A DNA stretch of 64,000 nucleotides from the NCBI RefSeq assembly GCF_019399895.1, contig NC_091886.1, forward strand, positions 930,001-994,000, read 5' to 3'. Under the pieces are notes generated by a model. It saw nothing but the letters and a program-made list of their open reading frames with translations. It was not told the DNA's origin and searched no databases. Positions 54,001 through 64,000 of the stretch are shown one piece after another. Position 1 is the stretch's first letter. The number at the start of each line of letters is the position of its first letter. Position numbers and translations under genes: made by a program. The DNA is from Cardiocondyla obscurior. Taxonomy: Eukaryota > Arthropoda > Insecta > Hymenoptera > Formicidae.

Positions 54001-57000
54001 TTGGTGATTCTCATTGACCCGTGTAAAGAGCAGGGAGCCGTTGTTCATGACAACGATATCTTTCGTCTGATAAGGCTCGAGGAGGCGTTTATCCTTGGTC
54101 CAGGTCACGTATTGCAGAGGCGGGTTAGCTTTTATGTAACACTGGACCACCCCGGCCAGACGGAACGGCAGGTACTGGACAGTGGGAGTAAACGTGACCT
54201 TCGCCGGGTCTGAAATACGAAATGCAGAGGAACGCGTTAATTTCTCCAACATTAATCACATTAAACTTTGAATTTAGTTGAGCTTCGCACTTGAAGTAGT
54301 AGGTATATCAATTGATATTTTAATGCAGATCCGTTTTAAATTATTTTCAAATATTTATTTCGCTCGAGTTTATTAATTCTCGCACATTCAAGACTTACAT
54401 TCGACGTTGAGATAGGCGCTAGCAGTCTGAGGATCGCCGATGCCGTTAGTGACCTCGCATAGGTATTGACCAGAGTCATCGGCGCTAACAGGATTGATAA
54501 CCAGGCTACCGTCCATCTTGATGGACACTCTGGTATCCAGAGCCGAGACCTCCGTGACGGGGGCGCCTTCGCGAAACCAGCGCACCGTCACGTTACCCGG
54601 AAGCGCTTTCGCTTCGCAGGAGAATTGCACCTTCTCGCCCTCGAGCTTCGTTTGATTCGTTGGCGGCACCATAATAACAGCTCCACCTGCAAATCAGTCA
54701 AACGCACGATTCTTATTACGTAGCCTCGGTCACAGGACGATAGGATATTGAAGGCGAGATATCGATTACGGTCACCGAAACCAAATGTGACCGATGTATT
54801 TCCCGCAGTAGTATCTCTCGCATCGAGGTTCTGCGGTGGCGATTGACCACTGATATTGGTTGTCCCGCTGTCAAAGATATCCCCGGACGAGACGGCAGCG
54901 GGCGGTGCATCTGACTCGCCGTCAGCGAGAGAAACAGCGATACAGCGCCTCCATCGATTCCCGATAATGTCTTTCTTGTCCGTAAAAAAGCCGCGACGAA
55001 TGGATAGGAGACGGACTTTTTAGGTTGAGCGAATGTAGCCACAAATTTACCTTTCGCCCCCACGATTTCTGCGCCTCGGAGGTAGGCGCTCAACAGGGTG
55101 CATTATATCTTGATCGATACCCGACGTCCGCAGCCTCGTCTCGTATTCACGCCCGAAGAATTTCAAAACTTGCGGCTCTGCCTCAGAAGCGAAATATCTC
55201 CGCCGTATTATAGCGGAAGATCGATTCTCGTCGCACAAAAGACCGTTGCCTCTGCTATCGCGCGATTCCGCGGCATTTTCCGCAATCCGATCTGTCGCCA
55301 TTCGTCGGGATTATTATACACAGCCTTCGTCTCCGCGTTTGTCACGAGCCTCTTAAATCGCTACGGGATTCGAGCGAAATTGGCCAAGAATTAGCGAGAT
55401 CTGTAATTAGCGTCGCCCGTTGAAACGCAGTCGGTCGCGGCCGAACCGACAATAAAATCTAAAACTCTGGAAAAATCCGTAACGTCGTCCCTTTATTTTT
55501 ATTCCGTCGAACGAGATTTTTGCATACGTGCTACAGCGGGAGAAAAAGCACTTGTTTGCGATTCAATATTTATACATCGAATTCTACGATTGTGAATTAT
55601 ATGGGTCGAGTAATGAATGCCGTCGTCCGCTCGCAATCTCCGTCGCATTTCTACTTTTACATTTTAATACCGGACGTGCGACACTCGATATCCATACGCG
55701 CGCTCGAATTCGAGATTGCTAGTTGGCAAAGTAAACAGGGGATAGGTGTCGCGCAAACAACGTGTAAATTTATACACGCAAACGAACGCCGATACGTCTG
55801 GCGATACGATGCTGCAAATATATTGACGTACGTTTCAACAATTAAACATTTGGCAGATTGTTTGCGGTGTTTGCCCGTCCTCGCGTATATCGATATCATT
55901 AAATTTGAGGTTGCGGAATAGCTTTTTGGCGGAGCGCGCCCGACGGAAATATCAAACGGGATAACGGTGCTCGGCGGAACGGAAGTGAACGGCACGTCGG
56001 CCGAGGAGAACTCCGGGACGCAAGAAATATCGCGTTCCGTGCGCGGACGAAAATCCGCAGAAACGAGGGCAACGATATTCTAAGCTCCGCGCCCGATGTC
56101 TCAATATATTGCATCCTCCAGTTGCACCTCCGAGGAGACGCGCCACAATACGCGCCGGCGGTGCATGCCGCGACAGGAATAAATTTGGATCTACGATCTT
56201 GATAAACGCACGTAGGCGCGGAATGAGAACTTGTTGCCCGGGAAAAGGACAAAAGGAGAAAGAAAGAAAGAAAGAACAACGAAAAGAAACGTATTTCCTT
56301 GCAATCTTCCGCGCTCGCTGCATCTAGGCACATGCAAAGTTTACTTTAATGACCCGGTATTAATCAAATCGGACGTATCTGTAGTGTCGGATTTTTCTGC
56401 ATTAACCGCGTGACGCAACGCGTCGGTCAGGAACGTGGATTCCGGAAGATCCATTTTTCCCAAGGAATGATCTACGGATGGAGCGAGCTTCGTTCTTCAT
56501 CCTCGTCGCGACGGCATCAACAGAATATATTTTAATTATTCGCGCGCGGACGGTGATATATGTTACGTCATGCGGACGCGCGGGAAGAGCCTGGAAGGAT
56601 ACTTCGCGAAGGGGGTGGGCGGAAGTTCGCCAAGTTCGGTGGCAAATGAGGGCAATGGAATTCCGAGTTGCTCGGGAATCAGCGTGCGGTCGCCGTAAAG
56701 TTGCACGCGCGGCGCACATTACGCGCGACCGTTAACGACGTTGTTTTTACCAACTCAGGGCAGCGAATTTCCGCCCGACTGTACGGTCGATATTTACAGG
56801 AATGGGGGGGCTTCGAATGCCGCGCGTTTCGTCCGCGAAAATACTTGCGAAAGGAGCTACGGCCGCGGGAGAGACTGCGAAAACACTCTCGCAAAGTGTT
56901 TATTAAACCACCGTCGCGCCGCGCCGCTGTATCATCAACCAACGTTGCGCTTGCACCCGTCGCATTCCCGATGCGAGAAGTGTCACGATGACAAACTCCA

Positions 57001-60000
57001 ACGTTTGCCAGTCCGACGAAAATCTTGACAAACCGGGGCAATGAAATTCAGCCGGCGAGAGGGAGAACGAGCGGCGACTCTCATGCCAAGTACACAGCTA
57101 TGATGGCGCAACGTCGCGCTACATCACGCCGCACATCGCAAATACGTGGGTACCGCGAGAAACGCCGAGGGTGCCCGACGCGAAGGGATAGTTGAGCAAA
57201 TGGGGCAGCAGTCGAGATGTGTGTATATATACATATAATAATCTTTGGAATAATTTATTTTTGCAAAATCTTTTTTTTTAATTAATCTAATTAATTAACT
57301 CACATGTCTACATGTTTAATCCGTTACTATCGGTGATTCCGAAATAATTACGCGGTGGAAGAAACGGAAGATAAAATGTAATTCCAACGTGTACGAATTG
57401 TAGTTCGTTCTTATCCTTATTCTTTGACGACAGTAGCCTGCCGATGGTTTCTGGCAGCGTTCGTCTAATTTTATTCCCCCGCGCGCGAACGAATTTTACG
57501 ATCTTGCCGTCGTTTCGAGCCAGGGACATTCGCGCCATTTCTCAATCCATTAAATAACCATCTCGCAACCGAGCCTCGCGAACGCGAACGGGCGTGAAAA
57601 CTGGAGGCGCGCGAGACGGTAAGACAATACGATGATGAAGACGGATGTCCCAGCGGCGGTGGCGCGGCTTACAAATTTGCAGTGGTTGCGGGGCAAAAAC
57701 TAGGCGACGGTGGCTCGGGAGAAAAAAATAAAAAAAAAAAAAGAACGAAGGGAAAGCGAAATGGAACAAGAAGGCGGTTCGGAGGCGAAAAGTGGCTGTT
57801 GGCTCCGGAAAAACAAGACAAATCGCCTTTTAACCCCCTCTTTTCCCTTTTCTCTCCAGCGCGGAACCCCGGGACGGGAATAGCCTTAATTGGCCGGCGA
57901 AACGAGCGACGCCCGGAAGCTCGGTGTAACCACTTTGCCTAACGTGAGTTTTATCGCGGCGGGCTGAACGTATCGTCGATATGAGTAAATGTATCGGCTC
58001 GTAAAATTTACGGGGAAGAGACGGCGCGCTATACATTTGCCGTGTCTGCGTTTTATGGATGCATCGGCGTTCCCGTGTCTTCGATCGCGGAAAAACGTTT
58101 CCGCTTCTCCCGAGGGGAAACGGACGCTAAAAAGGCTGCGCGATCGCGCGCGGACGAGATTGCGACTTCCCTTATCTGTTTCCGCCTCGAGTCTCATCGC
58201 GAGGCAGTGGACGCGAAACGGAAAACACCTATTCGCTACTTGGTTGGTACCGTCGCATAGGAAAGAATCGTCCAATTATTATGAATTCTTCGTTACACAA
58301 ATGGGAATTTAATCCACGCGACGTCGGGTATTTCCTTGAAAAAATTTCATTCTCGCTCGCGAGATTATTACGGACGTCGGATAAAGACTTAATAGCAGAG
58401 ATTATTCCGCGTTCTTTTCGACTAAATTACATCACGCTGAAAGCCTCCTTCATAACGGACATTAAGAAGGTGGCGGAAGGCGCGAGAGGGGGAAACGAGG
58501 AGGGCGAGTTAATTAAGCTCGAGATAATAAAATGCGCACGTGAATCTTTAATTGGTCCGTTTCGCGCGCATTAATTCTGTTGAAGCGAATATTCGCTTCG
58601 AATGACTCGAACGCCGAACAAGTCGCGATTAATGCGAACCGCGGACACGTATCGGTTAGCCTTGTGCACGGTACTTCGGAAATCGGGAAAGGCGATAAAC
58701 CTGCCGCAGCGTTTGGCCACGATATTTCAGATCTCGGTCATCTCCCACGAGATGAGCTGCAAGAACGTTCGCGAGATCGCTCGCGAGAGCGATCGCCGCG
58801 TTATTCCGTTTGAAGCTTGCGCGGAACACGCTAAATTTATCCAACATATCGCGAAGACGCGACGGACTCGGGTTCCCTGCCCGTGAGAATTCGTTTCCTA
58901 TTGCACATCGAGCAAAATCGAAGAGAAAGCGGAGATAGAGAGAAAGAGAGAAAGAAAGAAAGAGAGCGGCTTCCGCGAGGATCGATAAACGACAAAACTG
59001 GCTGAACTAACCGCGCCCGCTTTAAGATATTTTCTGGCATGCAGGTTATTGGAATTGCATTACCGGTGTTGAGCTGATCGCTGATTACCAAGGGATATCT
59101 GTTTCTGATAACGGCGCGTTCGATAATTACTACGGCAGTTTGCTGTTTATTAATTATCGGCCTGGCAGGCAGCCGTATTTTGCATTATTCTCTTCGGGTG
59201 CCGATCGCGGATAATTAATCGCTCTGGCATGTCGAGGCAATTTTCGGAAGTGTATTAAAGCGCGCTTACTATATATAGATATATAACATATATCGCGAGA
59301 TTTATATTAAATTAGTTTTTTGGGAGGGAACGAGGGAGGAGAATACGCCGCGGTGTTTCGTTTCGCTGGCAAACTAATCAATCGACTTTATATTTATGCC
59401 CGCCGGAAAAAAAGAAGGCACAAAGGCCTTCGTCTCTTCTTATTATCTCCGCTACAAAGTATCTCCTTCTTTAATTAGTTTACTGCCGTTATATAGGTAC
59501 GGAGGCGCTCGCTACTTCCTTTCCTCTTTCTTCCTTAGCCAGATAGAGGCGGAACTTTTATGAAATATTGCTTAATTATATTTTAATTACGCGTCTAACT
59601 TATATAGCTATGAAAAATAGGCATTTAATTACCAAAACGAAACAGAAATTTAATAGGCCGACGATCTACAGATGCGGCTTCCGCCTTCCCGAGCAAATAA
59701 GCATATTTGTGATCAAATTGGCCGTGATGGACAAATGATTGATTAAGATATTCCTCGGGATCAACCGGGACAGATGGTTCCGGTTCATTCCAGTGGACAA
59801 AGTAAATCACCGGTCTCAATTTAATTACCCCAATTGTCACGCGTTATGCGACGCTACGGTATCGCTCGCTCATTTAACACGGGACGTTAAAATAGAAGTT
59901 GTTGCTATAATGGTTTTTGTCGTAGCCCCCGGATAAGTGGATTAAGCGGCCGCGTTGCTTTCAGACAGTAATACTTAACAGGGTGCACGCAAATGTTTCC

Positions 60001-63000
60001 CGCGAGATATTACCGGGGTCGACGGAAGAAAGCTGTTATTATTCGTCGTGGCGAGGCCGCGGAATGGACGCCGCTCGTGACTGGCGTTGATAAAATCACG
60101 CGCGGAATTTTGAGAGGAATTTTTTTTCTATTTTTTTTTTTTTTTATTAAAAAAAATTTTTTTTCTTTCCAAAGAATTAGAGAACTTGTAAATGAGAATG
60201 CGCCGAGTACGTGACTTTTCTGAAATATTTTTAAAACAATAAAAACTCACGGTGAAAAGATAATCATTATCGAAATGCATAGGTACGTACGGGGAGAATC
60301 GCGTAAATTCCATTCATTTATTACGGCGCGCCTTGTATCGTCGTAAGTTTTAAAACGATTTAAAAGCATTTTAAATTTTATAATTCCGCAATATCCATCC
60401 GCGAGTCTATCGGTCTATCTCCGCATCTCCGCCGGCAAATATATTTCTGAATGACAGTGAGACTTAAATTAAAAAAGTTTTATCTCTCACCCTCGATCAG
60501 GCTCGCTCGCTGTCGAACGTAATCGTGTCCTTCGCTGCTCCCGACGCGGGCGGATAATTTATTGCTTAACTTCGCGGCGAAATTGCGGTTCCGCGACTTA
60601 GGGAGCTTCCGTGACGTTTTATCAAAGGTACTCACCGGCGATGATGACGCGCGCAGTGTGGCTGATCTGGCCCTCCCCGTTTCTGGCGATGCAGGTGTAA
60701 TCGCCAATGTCGTCGTTCTTGATCGTCGAGAGCCTGAGCTCGGTGCCATCGTTGAATATCCCAACGTCGCGGCCGTTGGGCTCGACCGGACTCGCATCCT
60801 TGTACCAAAGGATCTCTGGCGTCGGAGTACCCTCAGCCTGGCAGTTGAGTATTATCGCATCGCCCAGATTTACATATATCATATCATCCGGCGTTATGCT
60901 GAACCTGGGTGGCGCTGTGAACAATACGGGTAAATTTGAAGCGATCAGATACGACTCTGTAATATCTTATCGCGTCGTATCACTATGATAACATTAATCC
61001 CGAACGTGCGACGTAGACCGACCGATCGCTACGACTCGTAGAGAATCATTTCCTGCCACCGACGATTATTTTCTTAAGCGGGGTAACGTTGCTTTCTGTC
61101 GAGCGGAGCCTCGCAAAAAATGTAAGCCGTTTATCTTTTTGTGAGCGAGGGCGACGTTTGGCGCTTCTATGACAGAAAATGGCCATGGGTAAATGACGTT
61201 AGGAGAACAATCAAGTCCATCCAAGGAGAGGAGGTGGACGTTTAGAAAATGTTCCTCGAGAAGTTCCGTCCGCGTTTTTATCGCCCGCCCTCTTTTCATC
61301 CCGGAGAAATTACAATGGTCCACCGCTGCCCATCGCTCGCGACCGAATGGTGACGTAGAAAAGTCGATTGTTCTCTCTCTCTGTCGTCTTGAGGCTATAC
61401 AGCAACGTGAGATCGACAATTTCGAGCGAGGGAGCAAGGGCGGTCGCGGAGGAAGAACGCGGAAAAATCGTTGATTGAAATAATGCAAATTTTCTACGGC
61501 GTAATGGTTAAGAAAACCGTCCTCGGAGCGATATTCCCTTCCGCGCGCGTTTCTTTTGCGAGACAGAATCGTTTCGTTGGAAAAATTTTAATCGACGTCG
61601 ACGCTCGTGCAAGAAATCCGACGGAATCGAAAAGGGCTCAGGTAAATATTTTTGCAAAAGCTGCACGTAGAGTTCCTTACGAATTGTTGCTTTTCGCGAC
61701 GGTACTCTCTCTCTCTCTCTCTCTTTCTCTCTGTTTTCCGTTTTTCCGGGATATTGTCTGCTGCTATGCGCCGTCTGCTCGCGCTCGTCGTTATTCGAAG
61801 ACGAGGAATTTTAATTTCGAGAGCGACGCTTCGAAAGATACTGCAGCGGCGACGGGAGAGAAAAAGGAAAAAGGTGAAGGGACGCGACTGGATGCGACGG
61901 TTTATGACTAACGCGAGCAAGCGACCGAATGGAGTCGACTGTAAAGTATAAAGAAAGATCTTAAGCGCTTTCTGGGTGGCCCCAAGTTTTTTTTCTTTTT
62001 TTTATCTTCTTTTTTTTTTTTTTCTTTGATGCCGCTTGCGAGGTCTATCGTTGTCGTCGCCCTCGTTATTGTTACCGTTGTCGTCGAGTGTGACCGAAAG
62101 CTTAACGGAGAAATTGGGAATAAGCCGACCGGAGAGTGAGGTAGAGATGAGGTATAACGATGAGAAAAAGGGGACAGCGCGCCACGTTCCGCCCTAAGCC
62201 ATTTAAATGTTTCTCTTTCCCTCCGGCTCTTCATCGTCGTTTATACCCGAGCAAAACGCGGCGATAAGTTTCTTCCTCTTTTTCTCACATCATTTTTTTT
62301 TTCTTTCCCTTCTTTCTCTTTCCTTCGTCCCATTTCCCGTCCAGGAACACGGTCTTTTTGCGATTCTCTCTCCTTTCCATTTTGTTCGCCGTGGCGGGAA
62401 CGCGTTTCTCGGGAGATTTCGTCGAAACGATGAAGGGCACGGCGAAGAACTCCGGAAGAAGACGTAAGTTCAAACTGCGCACTGAACAAGCAAGAAACAT
62501 AACTTCTTCCACGACGCGCGAAACTTTGAAGAACGGGAGCACGGCGGGGCGTGGTTGCGCAGTGTTTGCTGAATGTACAATTCGCGTCGAGCCGCATCGG
62601 AGAAACCGGCGGCGGTGGCGGCGTCTTTCTGAAGCGTCTTTTATGATCCGCGTGCTTTCCTTTTCCTGACAGGAAGTCACGTCGACGGGGGTAAGCTTGA
62701 GGACGCGGTCGGTACGAGGAGGAACGCGACGCGACAGAAAAGGGAATATTTTCGTATACTATACTCGCCGATGTGTTTAACCAAGCGCGAAAGGATATTT
62801 CGGAATTTCACGTGTCTTCAGCGGTGCGCGAACACGCTTTTTCCTCCTTCGATCGATGCGTATCTCTCGACGAGATCAGTTTCCGTTATCAAAAGTTAAC
62901 ATACGCGATCGTACCGAGAGCAAATATAAGTTTATTGAATCAAATACTCGAGAGAAAATAATAAGTAGTACGTGAAACACGATGGGACATACGTAATTCG

Positions 63001-63811
63001 CGTTATTTCGTCACAAGTATCAAGTCTTGGAAAAATACTGCTAAAATAAATACAACAAGTTTTGTTGTACGCATTTTTTTTTTTTTTTTTTTTTTTTTAA
63101 CATCATAAAAATTTGCAAATTTTCCAAACTATTCAAACCTGACTTTAACTTACGCGATTAATTTCCAGCGAGTGTTATAAAACTGCATTAGTCGAAGTCG
63201 TAAAATCTTCTTAAGTTCAAAGTGATATTAACGAGGCTATTCGAAGCAGAAATAACGTAATTTCGTGTTATATAAGCCGAACATAAAAGCTTGAGCTAAG
63301 AGCGCGTTTAGCACATAACGGATATAACTTTTATTCCTAGCAGACAACTTTACGTGAATATCAAGTTCTTTTTTCATCAAGTTCCATATAACCCGAAAGT
63401 AACTTTCCATTTGTACGTTCATTCTGCAGCGACGCAAACTCAAACGTGTCGTCTAACGGGACGGAAGGGGATTACGTCGGCCCGCTTTGTTTTAATCTCG
63501 TAATCGCAAAGACATTCGCTGTCGCGAGGTCGCGTTTGCCCGCGGCCGCGGTCGGAAAGCACGCTGAAAATTGAGGATTACTTACCGTGGACGTCTAGAT
63601 GGAACCAGGTACCGTTCTTGTGACTGTCGGGCGACCTGTTGAGGAAGACGACCTTGCACTTGTACCATCCTTGATCGCTCTCGCGGATGTTCGTCAGATT
63701 GAGGCTGGCCTGGCCGTACGGTGAATTCTCGCTCACCCTCGAGACACGACCCTCGTACCCTTCGCCACTGTGGGTCGGATACGAGTCGTACCATATGTAT
63801 ATCGGTGTCTC
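36001..63811 (-). CDS. tutl: Turtle, IgSF9-family neuronal adhesion receptor (5' partial), 1163 aa visible
   Basis: Exons in transcript order: 63811-63586, 60914-60636, 54686-54399, 54209-53800, 53689-53418, 53155-52983, 52649-52584, 51013-50933, 46699-46514, 46291-46064, 45582-45501 and 37201-36001 (stop TGA). The lengths total 3492 nt, exactly in frame. The signal peptide and first half of Ig1 lie beyond the right edge. Visible domains: the rest of Ig1 (ETPIYIWYDSYP, NLTNIRESDQGWYKCKV), Ig2 (PPRFSITPDDMIYVNLGD), Ig3 (VPPTNQTKLEGEKVQF), Ig4 (AKVTFTPTVQYLPFRLAG), Ig5, FN3-1, a linker, FN3-2, a membrane helix near visible residues 700-724, a basic NKRKRRK stop-transfer and a tail of about 430 residues. 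These blocks match insect Turtle closely by recall. Turtle acts at the neuronal surface in axon and dendrite patterning and glial wrapping. The last exon is Ser/Pro-rich with a PPPY motif, a His-rich stretch and a basic helical C-terminus ending HLESVC. Confidence 0.93.
41250..41371. repeat. imperfect TAG/GTA triplet repeat cluster
   Basis: Interrupted runs of TAG, with TGG and CAG variants, extend over about 120 bp in the large turtle intron. Interruptions suggest an old repeat decaying by point mutation. Confidence 0.85.
41599..41692. repeat. second TAG/GTA triplet repeat cluster
   Basis: About 94 bp of GTA/TAG triplets with interruptions lie just downstream (on the sense strand) of the candidate alternative turtle exon. 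A related GTG run at about 41895-41913 encodes the poly-Pro stretch of that exon on the minus strand. Confidence 0.85.
41712..41985 (-). CDS. candidate alternative turtle tail exon
   Basis: On turtle's sense strand a good acceptor (TTTTCTGTAG) precedes 41985. One base, G, completes the AA left by exon 45582-45501 to give Lys; the frame then stays open for about 90 codons. It encodes a Pro-rich segment (NPQLPPPPPQPLHQSPLP), a TSDSVYEQAPLN stretch and a charged end (FIIERRNSKPNLR), then TAG at 41714-41712. A donor ACA|GTAAGC at 41731 could instead end the exon at 41732. That choice shifts the frame of the last exon and ends the protein after KLEKAEYQV. The main isoform skips it, as 45501 joins 37201 in frame. 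It could be an alternative terminal exon, a cassette needing another unseen exon, or chance. A second frame also stays open through the triplet-rich part, which weakens the call. Confidence 0.45.
46700..50932 (-). other. turtle intron between the linker and second FN3 exons
   Basis: A 4.2-kb phase-1 intron. It has A tracts at 47164-47189 and about 47432-47457 and a GGAA microsatellite at 48612-48646. A GC-richer plus-strand frame of 145 codons (47864-48301) has no recognisable domain. No nested gene is supported. Confidence 0.65.
48612..48646. repeat. (GGAA)n microsatellite
   Basis: About eight to nine uninterrupted GGAA/GAAG units in a turtle intron. GGAA is also the core of ETS-factor sites, but a regulatory role here is only speculation. 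Confidence 0.95.
51014..52583 (-). other. turtle intron between the two linker exons
   Basis: A 1.6-kb phase-1 intron (acceptor TTTCAG beside 51013, donor GTAAGA below 52584). It is mostly AT-rich, with a T tract near 52089-52113. I see no exon in it. Confidence 0.65.
54687..60635 (-). other. large CpG-rich turtle intron before the Ig3 exon
   Basis: A 5.9-kb phase-1 intron. From about 54750 to 59100 it is richer in G+C and CpG (many CGCG, TCGCG and CCGCG words) than the left half of the window. That composition produces many long overlapping open frames on both strands. I found no Ig, FN3 or other recognisable domain in those frames and call no gene. Confidence 0.6.
60915..63585 (-). other. 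turtle intron between the Ig1 and Ig2 exons
   Basis: A 2.7-kb phase-1 intron with CT repeats near 61709-61728 and a T tract at 63074-63098. Its middle is again CpG-rich. No exon is visible. Confidence 0.65.
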
Positions 63812-64000
63812 CTGCCCCTTGCACCAACACCAACACTCAACATAAACGAGGGATCGTAATGAACGCGTGTAGCCGATGCGAGCGTTCGTTCGTTCGTTCG
63901 TTCGTTCGTTCTCATTGAAAGTCGCGGGAGGATTCGACAAAACCACCAAGTAAGCACCATCGACGTCTAATAATTTTGCTCGAGCCCGTCAGCCGGATTA
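63812..64000 (-). other. start of a turtle intron running off the right edge
   Basis: Intronic sequence upstream of the Ig1 exon (acceptor GGGGCAG beside 63811). It contains a CGTT repeat at 63883-63911. The missing 5' turtle exons must lie to the right. Confidence 0.75.
63883..63911. repeat. (CGTT)n microsatellite
   Basis: About seven uninterrupted CGTT units in the turtle intron at the right edge. A degenerate relative occurs at about 305-362 in the left flank. Confidence 0.95.

Noticed and set aside
61066..61488. 140-codon minus-strand frame in a turtle intron
   Set aside because: No domain is visible and it lies in the CpG-rich intronic zone where long frames occur on both strands.
1..64000. 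tRNA, rRNA, CRISPR or intact transposon
   Set aside because: No tRNA B-box with a matching A-box, no rRNA-like block, no regularly spaced repeats, and no transposase or reverse-transcriptase motifs were seen in the translated frames. Short or degraded elements cannot be excluded by eye.

Overview
This is a eukaryotic window: AT-rich, intron-rich, dense in homopolymer and microsatellite tracts, with no sign of operons. It carries insect-typical genes: a DUF4773 secreted protein, a croquemort-like CD36 receptor, and the Ig/FN3 neuronal proteins Borderless and Turtle. A hymenopteran, perhaps an ant, is my best guess; that is an inference from compact introns and base composition, not a sequence match.

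Layout, left to right. 1-2141: AT-rich flank with a perfect 42-bp palindrome, then a GC-richer promoter/5' UTR stretch. 2142-4549 (+): a four-exon, 350-aa secreted DUF4773-type protein with a GC-AG second intron. 4550-7372: convergent 3' flanks. 7373-14246 (-): a nine-exon, 575-aa CD36-family class B scavenger receptor. 14247-20552: AT-rich intergenic DNA. 20553-26733 (-): borderless, twelve exons, 678 aa. 26734-36000: borderless promoter side plus turtle 3' flank. 36001-63811 (-): turtle, twelve exons in the window, 1163 aa visible, with the 5' end beyond the right edge.

All four gene models were joined by hand from splice sites. Each keeps an exact reading frame across every junction, which is the main support for the boundaries.

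The most informative biology is the head-to-tail pair of IgSF9-type paralogs. Borderless and Turtle share domain order, residue motifs and most intron positions and phases, so they look like an old tandem duplication. Borderless lacks the exon encoding Turtle's second Ig domain and has only a short tail. Turtle has large introns, two extra in-frame linker exons, a 400-codon cytoplasmic exon and a candidate alternative tail exon. In Drosophila the two proteins cooperate in photoreceptor axon tiling and glial ensheathment. I found no clearly novel multi-gene system here; the unusual items are gene-structure features and a few repeats.
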